DNA from: Sphagnum magellanicum
Lineage: Eukaryota > Streptophyta > Sphagnopsida > Sphagnales > Sphagnaceae
Assembly (NCBI GenBank): GCA_021904315.1
Contig: CM038921.1
Location: forward strand, 11,500,146 to 11,564,145
Length of the DNA stretch: 64,000 bases
Reading direction: 5' to 3'
Under the pieces are notes generated by a model. That model had not been told where the DNA came from. It was given only the letters and a program-made list of their open reading frames with translations, and ran no database searches. Positions 1 to 10,469 of this stretch are shown in pieces. Positions within the stretch are counted from its first letter, which is position 1. Every line of letters starts with the position of its first letter. The position numbers and the translations under genes were made by a program.

Positions 1-1090
1 GTTACAAATGAAAAGATGATCTTGAAGCTTATTCAATAATGTATTATAATTATTATAATTTTAAGTAAATAAATTTATAATGTTAATTTAAAAATATATA
101 TCATTTCATAAATAAATCAACAAATATCTTTTTGTCTAAATTTTTGTAAATTCAATGTGCATTCAAAAGTGCATTTATTAAATCTTTTTATTTTTAAAAA
201 TAATTATTTAAAATATGTCCATTTTTTTGAAAAATTTCAAGTTTTTATTTTCCCTAATATAATTAGGTATAAATTTATTTATTTCTTTTACAATGTTGTT
301 AAAATGTTAATCATCCATAAAAAGATTGTCACATTTGGTTATAAACAAGTTGTGTAGTTGGAAACTTGTTTAAATCTTTCAATATTATGGTTATTTATGA
401 TATTTTATTATAAAATTTAAACAATATATATTTTAAATTTGGACCAAAACAATTATCTTTCAAAGAATTGTTTTTTTGATGATGTTGCCCCTTTAAATTG
501 GCAAAAAATGGTCATGATAACAAACATTAATTAAGTAGTAAATATAACCATTTAATTATCAAGACCATATTTGTTTAGCAAGATTAATCACACATTAATA
601 CCAATGATTAATTACAGAACTTCAAAAAAATTAATCATGGTATATATTTTTAAATGATGTAAAAATATGTTTTACATTTGTTTCATTTGAAAAAGGAAAC
701 ACAATTTAATTTGATGAAAATTTGGCTTTAAATAGTTGGATTAACCCCCTCCACCCCCAACCAATATGTTTTTTTAAGTTCCAAATTTTCTTAACTTGAC
801 AATTCTTGTTCGGAAAAAAATGGGGAAAAAATGCGTAAGTTTAAGGGAAAATGTAAACAATAAAACATTTACCAAAACTTTGGGATCAAAAATTTGAAAA
901 AAAGGTTGTTTCTCCTAAATTAAAAATAAATTTAATAATTCTAACCTGAAACACATAAACAATTCTAAAATCAAATTTATTGAAAATATTTAAGTTCAAT
1001 ATTTGAAATCATCATAAACCTTATCCATTTTTTTTGAAATTTTTAATTAAATATTAATGATGTAACCAAAGGTTTATTTTTTTGATGAAT
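1..1090. repeat. Dispersed ~1-kb AT-rich repeat, copy 1
   Basis: Non-coding AT-rich sequence that recurs at about 1240-2990 and 6240-6900. Shared landmarks include a stretch around 338-400 (acaagttgtgtagtt then gaaacttgtt) and one at 484-600 (gttgcccctttaaattggca, then a run reading tatcaagaccatatttg). Matches are interrupted by many substitutions and short indels, so the copies are old. No coding capacity or terminal structure is visible. The class is unknown. Confidence 0.7.
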
Positions 1091-1239
1091 TTGAACCATT
1101 TTACAAACATGAAAAGGACCATCAATATCAATAAAAGATGATTTATATGTATAAAATATTTTTGATTTTTGATTTTTTAAAGGATACAATTCTACAATGG
1201 GTTCTAGGACTTGTAATCAAAATATAAAAATATTTTAAT

Positions 1240-2990
1240 CAATAATGCATTCAAAAGATAATGAAAATTTACAAAAATTAAATTTAAAGGTTAAAAAATA
1301 AGTTGAAATTTCATGCCTTGAATAAATTTACAAATATTTTTTTGTTTAAATTGACCAATTTTTTTGTAAATTCAATGTCAATTCAAAAATGTATTCATTA
1401 AGTCTTTTATAATTTTATTTTCAATACATAAAATATGTCCAATTTTTGTAGAATTGCAAGTTTTTATTTCCCCCAACATGATTAGGTAAAATTTAATTAT
1501 TTATTTTTGCAATATTGCTAAAATGGTAATCATCCTTAAGAAAATTGCCACATTTAGTTATTGACAAGTTGTGTAGTTAGAAACTTGTTCAAATCCTTTA
1601 ATATTATGGTTAACTTACTATATTGTAAAAATTTGACAATATACATTTGTAATTTGACAAAAAACATTTCTTTCAAAAAAAAACTTTCTTGATGTTATTG
1701 CCCCTTAAATTGGCAAAAATTGGTCATAATATAAACATTAATTAAGTAGTCAATATAACCATTTCATTATCAAGATCATAATTTTTTAACAAGATGAAAA
1801 CATACACTAATACAAACATTTGACTAATTACACCAATTTGAAAAAAGTTGTAACATATTGTTTTTTAAAAAAATAAAGTTTATATTTTTCCTTTGTAAAA
1901 GTAAAAGTAATTTAATTTGGTGAAATTTTGGGTTTAAATAGTTGGATTACCCTTTCTCCCCGCCCCCACAACCAATATGTTTTTTGGTTTCAAATTTTCT
2001 TAACTGAACAATTTTTGTTGGAAAAAAATGGAAAATTTATTAAAAATTTAAGGAAAAATGTAAACTACAAAAAAAATGTCAAAAATTTGAGATCATAAAT
2101 TTGAAAAAAAAAGGGTTATTGTTAATGAGTAAATTTTTTAAAATTATTCTAAGAATTTTAACATTAAACACAAATAATCCGACATCAAATTTATTTAAAA
2201 ATTTTTAAGTTTAATTTTTGAGATCATTATAACCCTTATGTTCGGATGTTAATGCCATGGAGTTCATTCATTTGAATGTTCATCCATGTACCTAACTTTT
2301 AATTTATTTTCAATTCATTTTTAATTAATTTCCAATTAAATTTTATTTTACTTTCACTTAACCCATAGTTCACTTCTAGTTGACTTTTCATTCATTTTAG
2401 TTAAGTCTTAGTTTATCCCAATTAAGTTTTAGTTTTAGTTAATTCACAAAATAAGGTTCTTTATTCAATGTAAACTTAGAAACCTCCTTCGAAACTTCCT
2501 TGAATTAGGTCTTCAAAAGGAGATAAATAGAAATAAAACCCTTTCATTTCCTTCAATCTATTAACACCAGTTTTAGGCATGATGTTGCACCATAGCCTTG
2601 TCATGTTTTTTTCATGTTCATGTTTGCAGATGTTAGCATAATAAATATCCATTTTCATGTTTGTCTTACACATCTTGCGTTTTTATTCTTAGTTCTTATG
2701 TTCTTATTTTTTAATCACATCTTGTCGTGTTCTTTGTTTGAAAGTTAAACTTAGACATTTTCTTTGACCTTTGTTCTTGTGGATCTTCGTGTCCGCAACA
2801 CCTCATCCAATTTTTTTGAACATTTAAAATAAATATTAATGATGTAATTGAATGTTTTTTTTCATGGTGAATTTAATTCCACCATCATAGTAAGGGCCAT
2901 CAACATCAATTATATATATATATAATTTTGTTAAATGATGTAATTTTACAATGGGTTATAGGACTTAAAGCCAAAACATGACTAAATTTT
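1240..2990. repeat. Dispersed ~1-kb AT-rich repeat, copy 2, split by a solo LTR
   Basis: Second copy of the repeat at 1-1090. The same landmarks appear at about 1556 and 1694, in the same order and orientation. The copy is interrupted at 2239-2800: sequence up to 2238 and from 2801 together corresponds to the uninterrupted stretch near 1010-1070 of copy 1 (ttatccattttttttga). This dates the repeat as older than the inserted LTR. Confidence 0.7.
2239..2800 (-). mobile_element. Solo LTR of an LTR retrotransposon (short form)
   Basis: A 562-bp insertion into the repeat copy at 1240-2990. It begins TGTTCGGATG and ends CCGCAACA, the TG...CA ends of an LTR. It is flanked by CCTTA (2234-2238) and CCTCA (2801-2805), a 5-bp target duplication with one mismatch. 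On the minus strand it matches the larger LTR at 49772-50799 at its start, its end and several internal blocks. No primer-binding site, polypurine tract or gag/pol sequence lies beside it, so a solo LTR is the best reading. Positions 2290-2455 hold a short form of the 11-bp-periodic array found in the larger copy. Confidence 0.72.
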
Positions 2991-3479
2991 CTTGTGGATG
3001 ATCTTGAAGAATATTTTTAAATTGAAAAAAAATAAAAAAGTCATTGATGTCATTATTATTATCACCATTTATAATACATTCATTATTTGATTTTTAAAAT
3101 TTTGAAATTCATTTTAAATATGTAAACGTAAACTTGTAATTAAACAAGTTTAAATAATTTGATAAATCATGGTTAAAATAGAAATATAAAATATTTATCA
3201 TTTTTCATTATTATAATAAATATTTTAATCATTGTTTTTAACATGGATTTTTTTTTTTAACACCAAAAAAAAAGGGAGAGGAAAAAATGAAGGATTATTT
3301 TTGGGGTTTTTTTAATGTGGCATTATGAACATTTGTAATAATAGATTTATCTATGATGGCTAAAACAAACTAGGGGAAAAAATACATTCTAATTATATAA
3401 ATATACAAAAATTTAATATATGAAAAAATTGTAATTTAGAGGTCTACATACATCCTAAACTTTGCATGCTTGAACATTT

Positions 3480-4165
3480 TGATTTAATGATTAACCCATT
3501 CAAATATAAAAGTGAAACCTACCAAGTTTTTATACTTCCATGTAAAAAAATTATGAGGATTGCAAAATGCAACTTAGAACAATGGATTTAACAAATGCAA
3601 AATGAATGATTCAATTCATATGCAGATGTTAATAGTTGAAAAGATGTGAAAATTTACACTAACCCATTGAAATATAAATGTGAAGCATTAAGTTATTATG
3701 TGTGTTTCAAAATATATTAGTAAGTGTAATATGCAACATTTGAATAATGGTTTCAATAAGTTCAACATGTGAATAATTTGATTCATGTAAAAATGTTGAT
3801 GGTTCAATAAATGTGAAAAAATTCATTAAACTATTCAAGCCATATAATTACAAAATATTGAGTTGCATGTGTTTTATTATATTATAATAAGTGCAAGATG
3901 CAATTCGTGAATTATAGTTTTAACATATTAAAAAATGAATGGTTCAACTCATGTACACATGTTGCTAACTAAATAGATGTGAAAAAAATCATTAATTCGT
4001 TCTAATATAAATGTGGGGTTTAAAATTATTACATGTATTTTAATAAATTATGGTAAATGTAAAATGCAACTTTTAGATAATGGTTTTAACATGTTAAAAG
4101 TTAATAGTTCAACTCATGTACCATGTTAAAAAAATGGCAAAAAAATCACTAACCCATTATAATGC
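3480..4165. repeat. Tandem array of ~165-bp repeat (array 1)
   Basis: About four head-to-tail degenerate units. The landmark (aatgcaac, then about 15-20 bases on, aatggtttta) recurs near 3564, 3729, 3896 and 4059, a spacing of 163-167 bp. Each unit also has a 'ttcaactcatgta' block and an 'aatataaatgtga' block. The array leads straight into the single-copy repeat block at 4180-4414, and the same order is seen at 6905-8556. No open reading frame. Confidence 0.75.
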
Positions 4166-4179
4166 ATTGTGTAAATAAA

Positions 4180-4414
4180 AATAAAAACTACCTCAATTTT
4201 TGCATCAATAATTTGAAATTATTAAAAAATTAAATAAGGTCCAAATTATATTCATAAGTGAATAACATAGTACATGAACATAACAATTATAAACAATGTT
4301 AATGCAACAAACAATTTGTAAACTTAAAATGGCCAAATGTAGTTGAAATGTAATCAAATTAGACAATAGATGTAATGTGTGGGGGTGAAAAAAGACAAGA
4401 TTTCTTCTTGTGAT
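4180..4414. repeat. Duplicated block downstream of array 1
   Basis: About 235 bp closely matching 8308-8556. Shared stretches include aatttgaaattattaaaaaa, aaggtccaaattatattcat, ggccaaatgtagttgaaatg and acaagatttcttcttgtg. Because both copies follow a ~165-bp tandem array and a copy of the ~1-kb repeat, the whole module (repeat, array, block) appears to have been duplicated or transposed as a unit. Confidence 0.75.
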
Positions 4415-5688
4415 TAACAACCCAGGTTTCAATTTTGGAAGGTTTTTGGCAAGGAGGTTTCCATGGCGATGGTGATGATCAAGTTGAAATGGGATCCCAC
4501 CTTGATGATTTAGTTAGACCCATCAAAGAGCTTCGCAAGAACCTTTGGAATTGAAGCTTTAAGATTACAAGCCTTTACATAACAAAATGGGTATCATGAT
4601 CCTATATAGGTTTCAATATGTAGATGGATGTAATTTCCAATAATATTATAAAATTGCAACTCAATCAAAGCCATCAAATTAGCCACCATCATTTTTATCA
4701 AATGGCCTTTATAGTTCTTTGGTGGCTACAATGGCATCAGCTCCACTCAATTCAAATCAGGTTGAAATGAAGTTACACAAGGTGGAATGAGGCCTTTTCA
4801 ATTGAAACACCACCAAATGCTTCCAAAAATATGACATGTTGGGGATATAGTCGTTTGAGTTTAGAAAATCGATGTAACAAATAATGGCACTTTATCACGC
4901 ATTTCTTGTGCTTTGTCACAATCAAATGTGCATTGGTGTGTTGTTCATTAACAATGCCATCAGCTACTTTGCAAAATTCATCGATATCCATATTCAGCTG
5001 GAAAGCCATCTCCATGACCTTTATGTCATATTTTTTATTTGTAAACTATGAAGAATCTATAATGTTAAGGTCATGAGGAAATATGTGTTTTTGTAAGATT
5101 TTTTCGACAATAATATTTAAGAATGGCGGTGCCCAAACTAAAGCGTCTGCTTTACTTTCTATCCTCAACAAATGACATTGCAAATTGTTTTGGATAATTG
5201 TTGCATGATCAACTCATTCTAACGAGTTACTATTTATACCCACTCTCTCAAAGCGAGCAAAGTTCCTACCTCAATGCCAAAACCTCGTTATTGAAATGGT
5301 TTTCAACAACCTTGGCATGTGCTAGCTACACATGTTGTTTTTCCAATCATTTGAAGCACTATTCAATGTTATCTGCCATTGCTTGCACTTCTATCTACCT
5401 ATATTCAATTGCAAACCCTTGCTACAAACTAGATTCAATGAATGTTTACCATGGACACGCATAACCTATAACCTTTTTTCTTATGGGAACCCACATCTTT
5501 GTAATCGATTATTGTTTTCAAAATCTCACAAAATCAAGAGTTTTTAAAACCTACAATTGATCTTCAAATCTTAAGAATTTTTCTTGAACCCCAAACCTCT
5601 TTGTGATTAATTAGATAACTTTTTTTTTTTTACAAATCTCAAATTCATAGTGCCCATTTCACAAGAAAAAATCTTGTCATTTTTCACT
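4386..5688. mobile_element. 1.3-kb segment bounded by ~29-bp inverted repeats
   Basis: The sequence at 4386-4414 (gtgaaaaaagacaagattt, then cttcttgtga) is repeated in reverse complement at 5660-5688 with about three differences. The interior is less AT-rich than its surroundings. On the minus strand near 5190-5400 one frame reads as a helical, charged protein (for example AHAKVVENHFNNEVLALR) broken by several TAG/TGA stops, which suggests a dead gene. The left inverted repeat is also the end of the duplicated block at 4180-4414, so the inverted arms may be coincidental to a transposon boundary. I do not recognise the protein. Confidence 0.35.
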
Positions 5689-5989
5689 ACCTGAATTCAT
5701 TAGGTTTTTGGTGAAATAGAACAAAATTAACTAATATGCAACTTGTATGGTTTTGGTTAAAAAGGACTAGTTGATATGACATTTTTAATGAAATGGTTTT
5801 AAGTCATTTTGGATAGTCACATGTTGCACTACATAATTTTTGATTTTAAAATTATGACATGGATATATGAGATCCTAAATTAATATGGCATGGAATAAAG
5901 TGCCATGTCATCATATGATTGTTTTCAAATTTTTTTAAATAATGGAGTCATGGATCGTATTTTTTTCACGACATGTTATGAAAAAATTA

Positions 5990-6175
5990 CTTGTTATGAA
6001 AAAAATTAATTTTTTGTCGATTTTGTCAAAGAAAAGTTTTGATGTCATTAGCCATGATGTACGCATTTGTATGTTGCATTTATACAAGATACATTGACAT
6101 ATTCGTCAAGATTTGAACCCAAGACCTTATGGAGGCACACCATGATTTTAACCACCAAACCATTTCAAGACCTTA
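5990..6175 (-). mobile_element. tRNA-derived SINE (5' head)
   Basis: On the minus strand a pol III type 2 internal promoter is visible: box A TGGTTTGGTGG (6152-6162) and box B GGTTCAAATC (about 6110-6119), 43-45 bases apart start to start. Each has one mismatch to consensus. The same arrangement, with flanking similarity including a 'ggctaat' block further 3', occurs at 48724-48907. The sequence does not fold as an intact tRNA, so it is a SINE rather than a tRNA gene. The 3' end is not defined. Confidence 0.55.
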
Positions 6176-6239
6176 TTAATAAAAAAGAATTTTTTTAATT
6201 ATTGTGTTTGGCATGGAATTGTTTAGGAAATTCAAACTT

Positions 6240-6905
6240 TAATGTACATTTTCTTTTTCAAAAGTCATTCAAATGCTACAAATGAAAACATAACCTTAAA
6301 GCTTATTCAATAATATTTTTTAAATAATAATAATAAATATAAAATGTTAATAAAACATTCAAAATATCATGTCATGAACAAATTTACAATTTTTTATTTT
6401 TTTAAATTGACCAACAATCTTTGTGAATTCAATTTGAATTAAAGATTGTTATCATTAAGTATTTCACAATGTTGTTTTCATTATGTAAAATATGTCCATT
6501 TTTTGAAATTTTGAAATTTTTTATTTTTCCCAATGTGATTAAGCACAAATTTTTTAATTTATTTTTGTAATGTTGTTAAAATGGCAATTATCCATAAAAA
6601 GATTTAACCACATTTGGTTATAGACAAGTTGCGAAGTTAGAAACTTTTGTAAATCCTTCAATATTATAGCTACCTACTATAATTAATTGTAAAACATTAT
6701 CGATATATATATTTTAAATTTAACAAAACTTGATTTCTTTTTTTCAAAAAAGTCTTTTGTTGATGTTGTTGCCCCTTTAAATTGGCAAAAATGTCAACAA
6801 TTTTTAAAAATTAACTAGTCAACATATCCATTTAATTGTCAATACCATATTTGTTTAACAACATGAACATACACTAATATAGATGATTAATTATACAACT
6901 TGAAA
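6240..6905. repeat. Dispersed ~1-kb AT-rich repeat, copy 3
   Basis: Third copy of the repeat at 1-1090. The 'aagcttattcaataat' block near 6297 matches position 27, the 'acaagttgcgaagtt' block matches position 345, and 'gttgcccctttaaattggca' is at about 6770. It is shorter than copies 1 and 2 and runs directly into the second 165-bp tandem array. Confidence 0.7.
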
Positions 6906-8305
6906 TTGTGGTGAGTGCAAAATGCAATTTGCGAATAATGGATTTGACACATTCAAAATGAATTATTCAATTCATGTGCAAATGCTGATAATTCAAAAGA
7001 TGTGACAAATCCACTAATTTGTTCAAGTATAAATGTGAATCGTTAAATTGTTGTGTGTGTTTCAATATATACTAATAAGTGAAAAATGCAACATTTGAAT
7101 AATGGTTTTAATAAGTTCAAAGTGGATGATTCAACTCATGTAAAAATGTTGATAGTTTAAGAAAAAAAAACTCACTAAATCATTCAAGTACAATTGTAAA
7201 GCATTGAGTTACATGTGTTTCAATATATTTTAGTAATGCAAGATGCAACTTGTGAGTAATGGTTTTAACATATTAAAAGTGAATGGTTTAACTCAGGGCA
7301 AAAATATCCTTGGGTGGTACCATTAGGAACCACCTCACCAAAATCACAAGAAAGTTAAACCCAATTTAAGAAATGAAATTCCATCTACTTATACATTGGT
7401 TTATTTGATTGGGCTAGGTGGGCTATGTTTTCCCCACCACCTATGCACACATTCATGAAAAATAATGAACATCCAAAAACTTATAATATGCATTAACATT
7501 TTGATTCCTGAACCATTTTTGACCAAATTCTTGAATTTTTCCTTTTAAGTGTCCTTACACTTACACATTAGATTTTAAAAAAAAAAATTAGTACATGCAT
7601 AAGGGAATGATCCAAACTAGTCATTAAAATAATAAAAAATGAAAATAGTTATCATTTATGTTTTCAACATCATCCTTTTGGGACTTCAAGATCGTGACTT
7701 CAAAAATTCACAACAAATTGAAAGTTGATTCAATCAATTATCTATAAAATACATCAAATAGGTTAGCATTTGAAGTATTCTTAAAAATTAATAGTTAAGA
7801 AAAATTCCCAAAATCATATGTTCCTAATCAAAAAAATCTTTCATGTGACATTCCTAAAACTTTTCCTTGTGCATTCATTTTTCAATCAAAAAACATTTTT
7901 TTATAATCTTAATTAAAGTTCTAAATTGTACATGACTTGGGTAACCTTTTGATAAATAATTTAAAATGAAAAGCTTCTTTTATGTGAGTTTTATGTTGTT
8001 CTAAAGCTGGATGGGTTTCATAAATTTGGGATGTGATTTTCTTAATGGTACCACCCAAGGATAAATTTTCCCTTCACATGTTGATAATTGAAAAGATATA
8101 AAAAAATCATTAATTTGTTCTAATATAAATGTGAGGTCTTAAATTGTTAAATGTGTTTTAATAAATTACAATAAGTATAAAATGCAACTCACAAGTAATG
8201 GGTTCGACATGTTAAAAGTTGATGGTTCAACTCATGTACCACGTTGATAATTGAAAAATGTTCAAAAAATCACTAATGCATTATAATGCATTATAATGCA
8301 TTAAG
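6905..8305. repeat. Tandem array of ~165-bp repeat (array 2), interrupted
   Basis: Further degenerate units of the 165-bp repeat, with the 'atgcaac...aatgg' landmark near 6917, 7085, 7240 and 8180. The array is split at 7296-8072 by an inverted-repeat element: the unit ending 'gtttaactca' at 7295 resumes as 'cacatgttgataattgaaaa' at 8077, as it reads uninterrupted near 3950 in array 1. Confidence 0.72.
7296..8072. mobile_element. Non-autonomous DNA transposon (MITE-like)
   Basis: A 777-bp insertion in the 165-bp tandem array, flanked by ~33-bp terminal inverted repeats. The left end begins GGGCAAAAATATCC followed by ttgggtggtaccatta. The right end, in reverse complement, begins GGGAAAATTTATCC followed by the same ttgggtggtaccatta. 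The intact array unit elsewhere shows the empty site. The target duplication is unclear: TCA lies on the left, and TCA one base beyond the right end. The interior has no open reading frame. The superfamily cannot be assigned from these ends. Confidence 0.72.
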
Positions 8306-8307
8306 AA

Positions 8308-8556
8308 AATAAAGTTAAATGCTACTTCAATTTCCACATCAGCAATTTGAAATTATTAAAAAATAAAATAAGGTCCAAATTATATTCATAAATGAACAAC
8401 ATAATGAACGTAACAACTATAAACAATATTGACCATTAATTAGTGCAACAAACCACTTATAAACTTAAGATGGCCAAATGTAGTTGAAATGTAGTCAAAT
8501 TGGACAATAGTTGCAATGTGTGGGGGTAGAAAAGGACAAGATTTCTTCTTGTGTTA
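8308..8556. repeat. Duplicated block downstream of array 2
   Basis: Close copy of 4180-4414, ending at the same motif (acaagatttcttcttgtg). Sequence beyond 8556 is unrelated to that beyond 4414, which fixes this as one boundary of the duplicated module. Confidence 0.72.
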
Positions 8557-8645
8557 TGTTTTTAATTTTGTTAAATGGCATTTGTTGTTTTTGTGTTGTA
8601 TGTGGTAGACAAATGTAAATCTTCTTTCAAACATCCATTTGCTCC

Positions 8646-8982
8646 CACTACTATAAAAACATGTCAATTTTTATGCCTTTAGTATTGTGACTAAAATGAT
8701 GAATGTGATTAAGATATCTATTTAAAATAACTATTTTTTTCATTTTTTTAGTAATCATTTTCAAATTTACATTAAAAAACCCAAAAATGTTAGTCATTTT
8801 AGTCTAAAAATTCACCCAAAAAAATATATTAAAGGATTTTGAAACTAGACCTAAATTTCCTTCAAATATAAACTAGTTACAATGGGAATGAAAAGGTTCT
8901 ATCAAACCAAAAAATAGTTGGAACATGGACCTAAGGATCTATCCAAAAGTTATAATTGAATAAAATTAGTCATGATGTAGTG
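8646..8982. mobile_element. Probable small or truncated CACTA element
   Basis: Starts CACTACTATAAAAACATG, nearly the same as the ends of the clear CACTA element at 47542-49253. It carries GACTAAA-type subterminal motifs (8685-8700 and, inverted, 8795-8810) and could end at TAGTG at 8978-8982. The flanking 3-bp sequences do not match, so the right end is uncertain. Confidence 0.45.
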
Positions 8983-9284
8983 ACCAATGTTGTGCAGTTC
9001 TTTATTTTTGAAAGAACCTCCAATCTTAGTTTTGATTTTTTTTAAAAAGTTGGAGGTTTTATGGGTACATGTTTGACATCAATTCTTTCAATTTTAAAAT
9101 ATACATTTCCCCAATATTAAATATTTTATAAGTATAATGTTTCACAATAATGAAAACCAACTTTATATAAAGCAAACATTAACATATGCAATGAATTAAA
9201 TGTGACATTAGGTTCGATGCAGTTGTAGGATAATGCTTAGTAGGAAAAATATTTTTGAATTTTTTATTTTTCCCAAATTATGGT

Positions 9285-10465
9285 TAATGTTATAATTATC
9301 TTTCTTGAACAATATTTTCAAAGAAAAAAATGTGATGCAATGATTAGAATCTCCCCTTTCAACCTTTTGACCAAGGTTCAATCTTCTTCCCAAATTTTCT
9401 TTTCTTCCATGGATAAAATGGATGAAAAAAATGTCGATGTTAAACAACTTTTTCAAGCTAGTTGCCCACAAGGAGTAACTTCTTCAAGGAGACTTGGGGA
9501 CAAAGTGGCAACCCCAACCAAGTTGCCCAAAGGACATAAAAGGATTTGGAATACTCAACAAAGTTGCTAAAGGAGAAAGGGATTAGGGGTCCCAACCAAG
9601 TTACTCTAGGGAGCAACTTCTTTAGGGAGAATGGGACTTTCCTTAAAGAGAAAAGGACTAAGTGGTGGCCCCAACAAGTTGCCTAAGGATCAACTTTCCC
9701 ATGAAGAACTAGGGGATTATGTTGCCCAAGGGAGAAAAGGATTTAGAGTGTTTTGAATTTTGGGCCAAAAGTGGAAGGGTAAACTTTTTCATATGAGCTT
9801 TGATTGAAGAGCTTCCAACTACAAAGTTGTACCTTTTAATGAAATTTTTTACCGTTTTTACTAGAGGTGGTTTGACCTTTATTTCTTGAGTTTTAATGTT
9901 CAGAAAGCAAATTGTTAATATAACTTATTATCTTTCATTTGGCCATAACTCTTAACTTATAGCTTCAAATGAATAATGTGAGTTCACTTTCAATATTTAC
10001 ATTTTGAGAGCTTTTCAATGATATGACTCTCAGTTGGATAAAGTTTACATCTTGCACTTTTGGCCAAAAAATTAAAACACTCCAAGTCCTTTGCTTTTTG
10101 GGGAAATGTAATCCCCTAATTCTTCCCAAGGAAATTGTGCCTTGGGGAACTTGTTAAGGCCACAACTTAATCCCTTTTTCCTTAAGGAAAGTTCCCTTAT
10201 CCTTAGGGAAGTTGTTCACTTGGGCAACTTGGTTGGGGTTGTCATTTAGTTCCCTTTTCCTTAACAAAGTTTTTCCCCACAAGCAACTAGCTTGAAAAAG
10301 TTGCATGAAGGTTTTTTTTTCACATCCATTCTATATTTTGGGAAAAAAAAGAAAATTTGAAAAAAGGATTGGACCTTGCACCTTTGGGTTTAGAGGAGAA
10401 ATTTAATCACTACATCACATTTTCTTTCCTTGAAAATATTGTGCAAAAAAAATTAAAACATTAAC
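9285..10465. repeat. Large inverted repeat (fold-back element)
   Basis: Two arms of about 500 bp, at roughly 9285-9830 and 10000-10465, are imperfect reverse complements around a ~170-bp loop. Matching blocks include aacaatattttcaa (9307) with its complement near 10430, ctttttcaagctagttgc (9450) with its complement near 10285, caaccccaaccaagttgccc (9510) with its complement near 10230, and ttttgggccaaaagtg (9757) with its complement near 10060. Within the left arm, short phrases such as 'gttgcccaa' and 'gggactt' recur. No protein is recognisable; open frames here are by-products of the repeat. Confidence 0.75.
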
Positions 10466-10469
10466 ATAC

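Noticed and set aside
6105-6175. tRNA gene on the minus strand
   Set aside because: Box A and B are present, but acceptor and anticodon stems do not pair and the sequence recurs as a repeat; SINE instead.
9280-9570. 96-codon plus-strand frame as a gene
   Set aside because: It lies wholly inside one arm of the fold-back repeat and has no similarity to known proteins.
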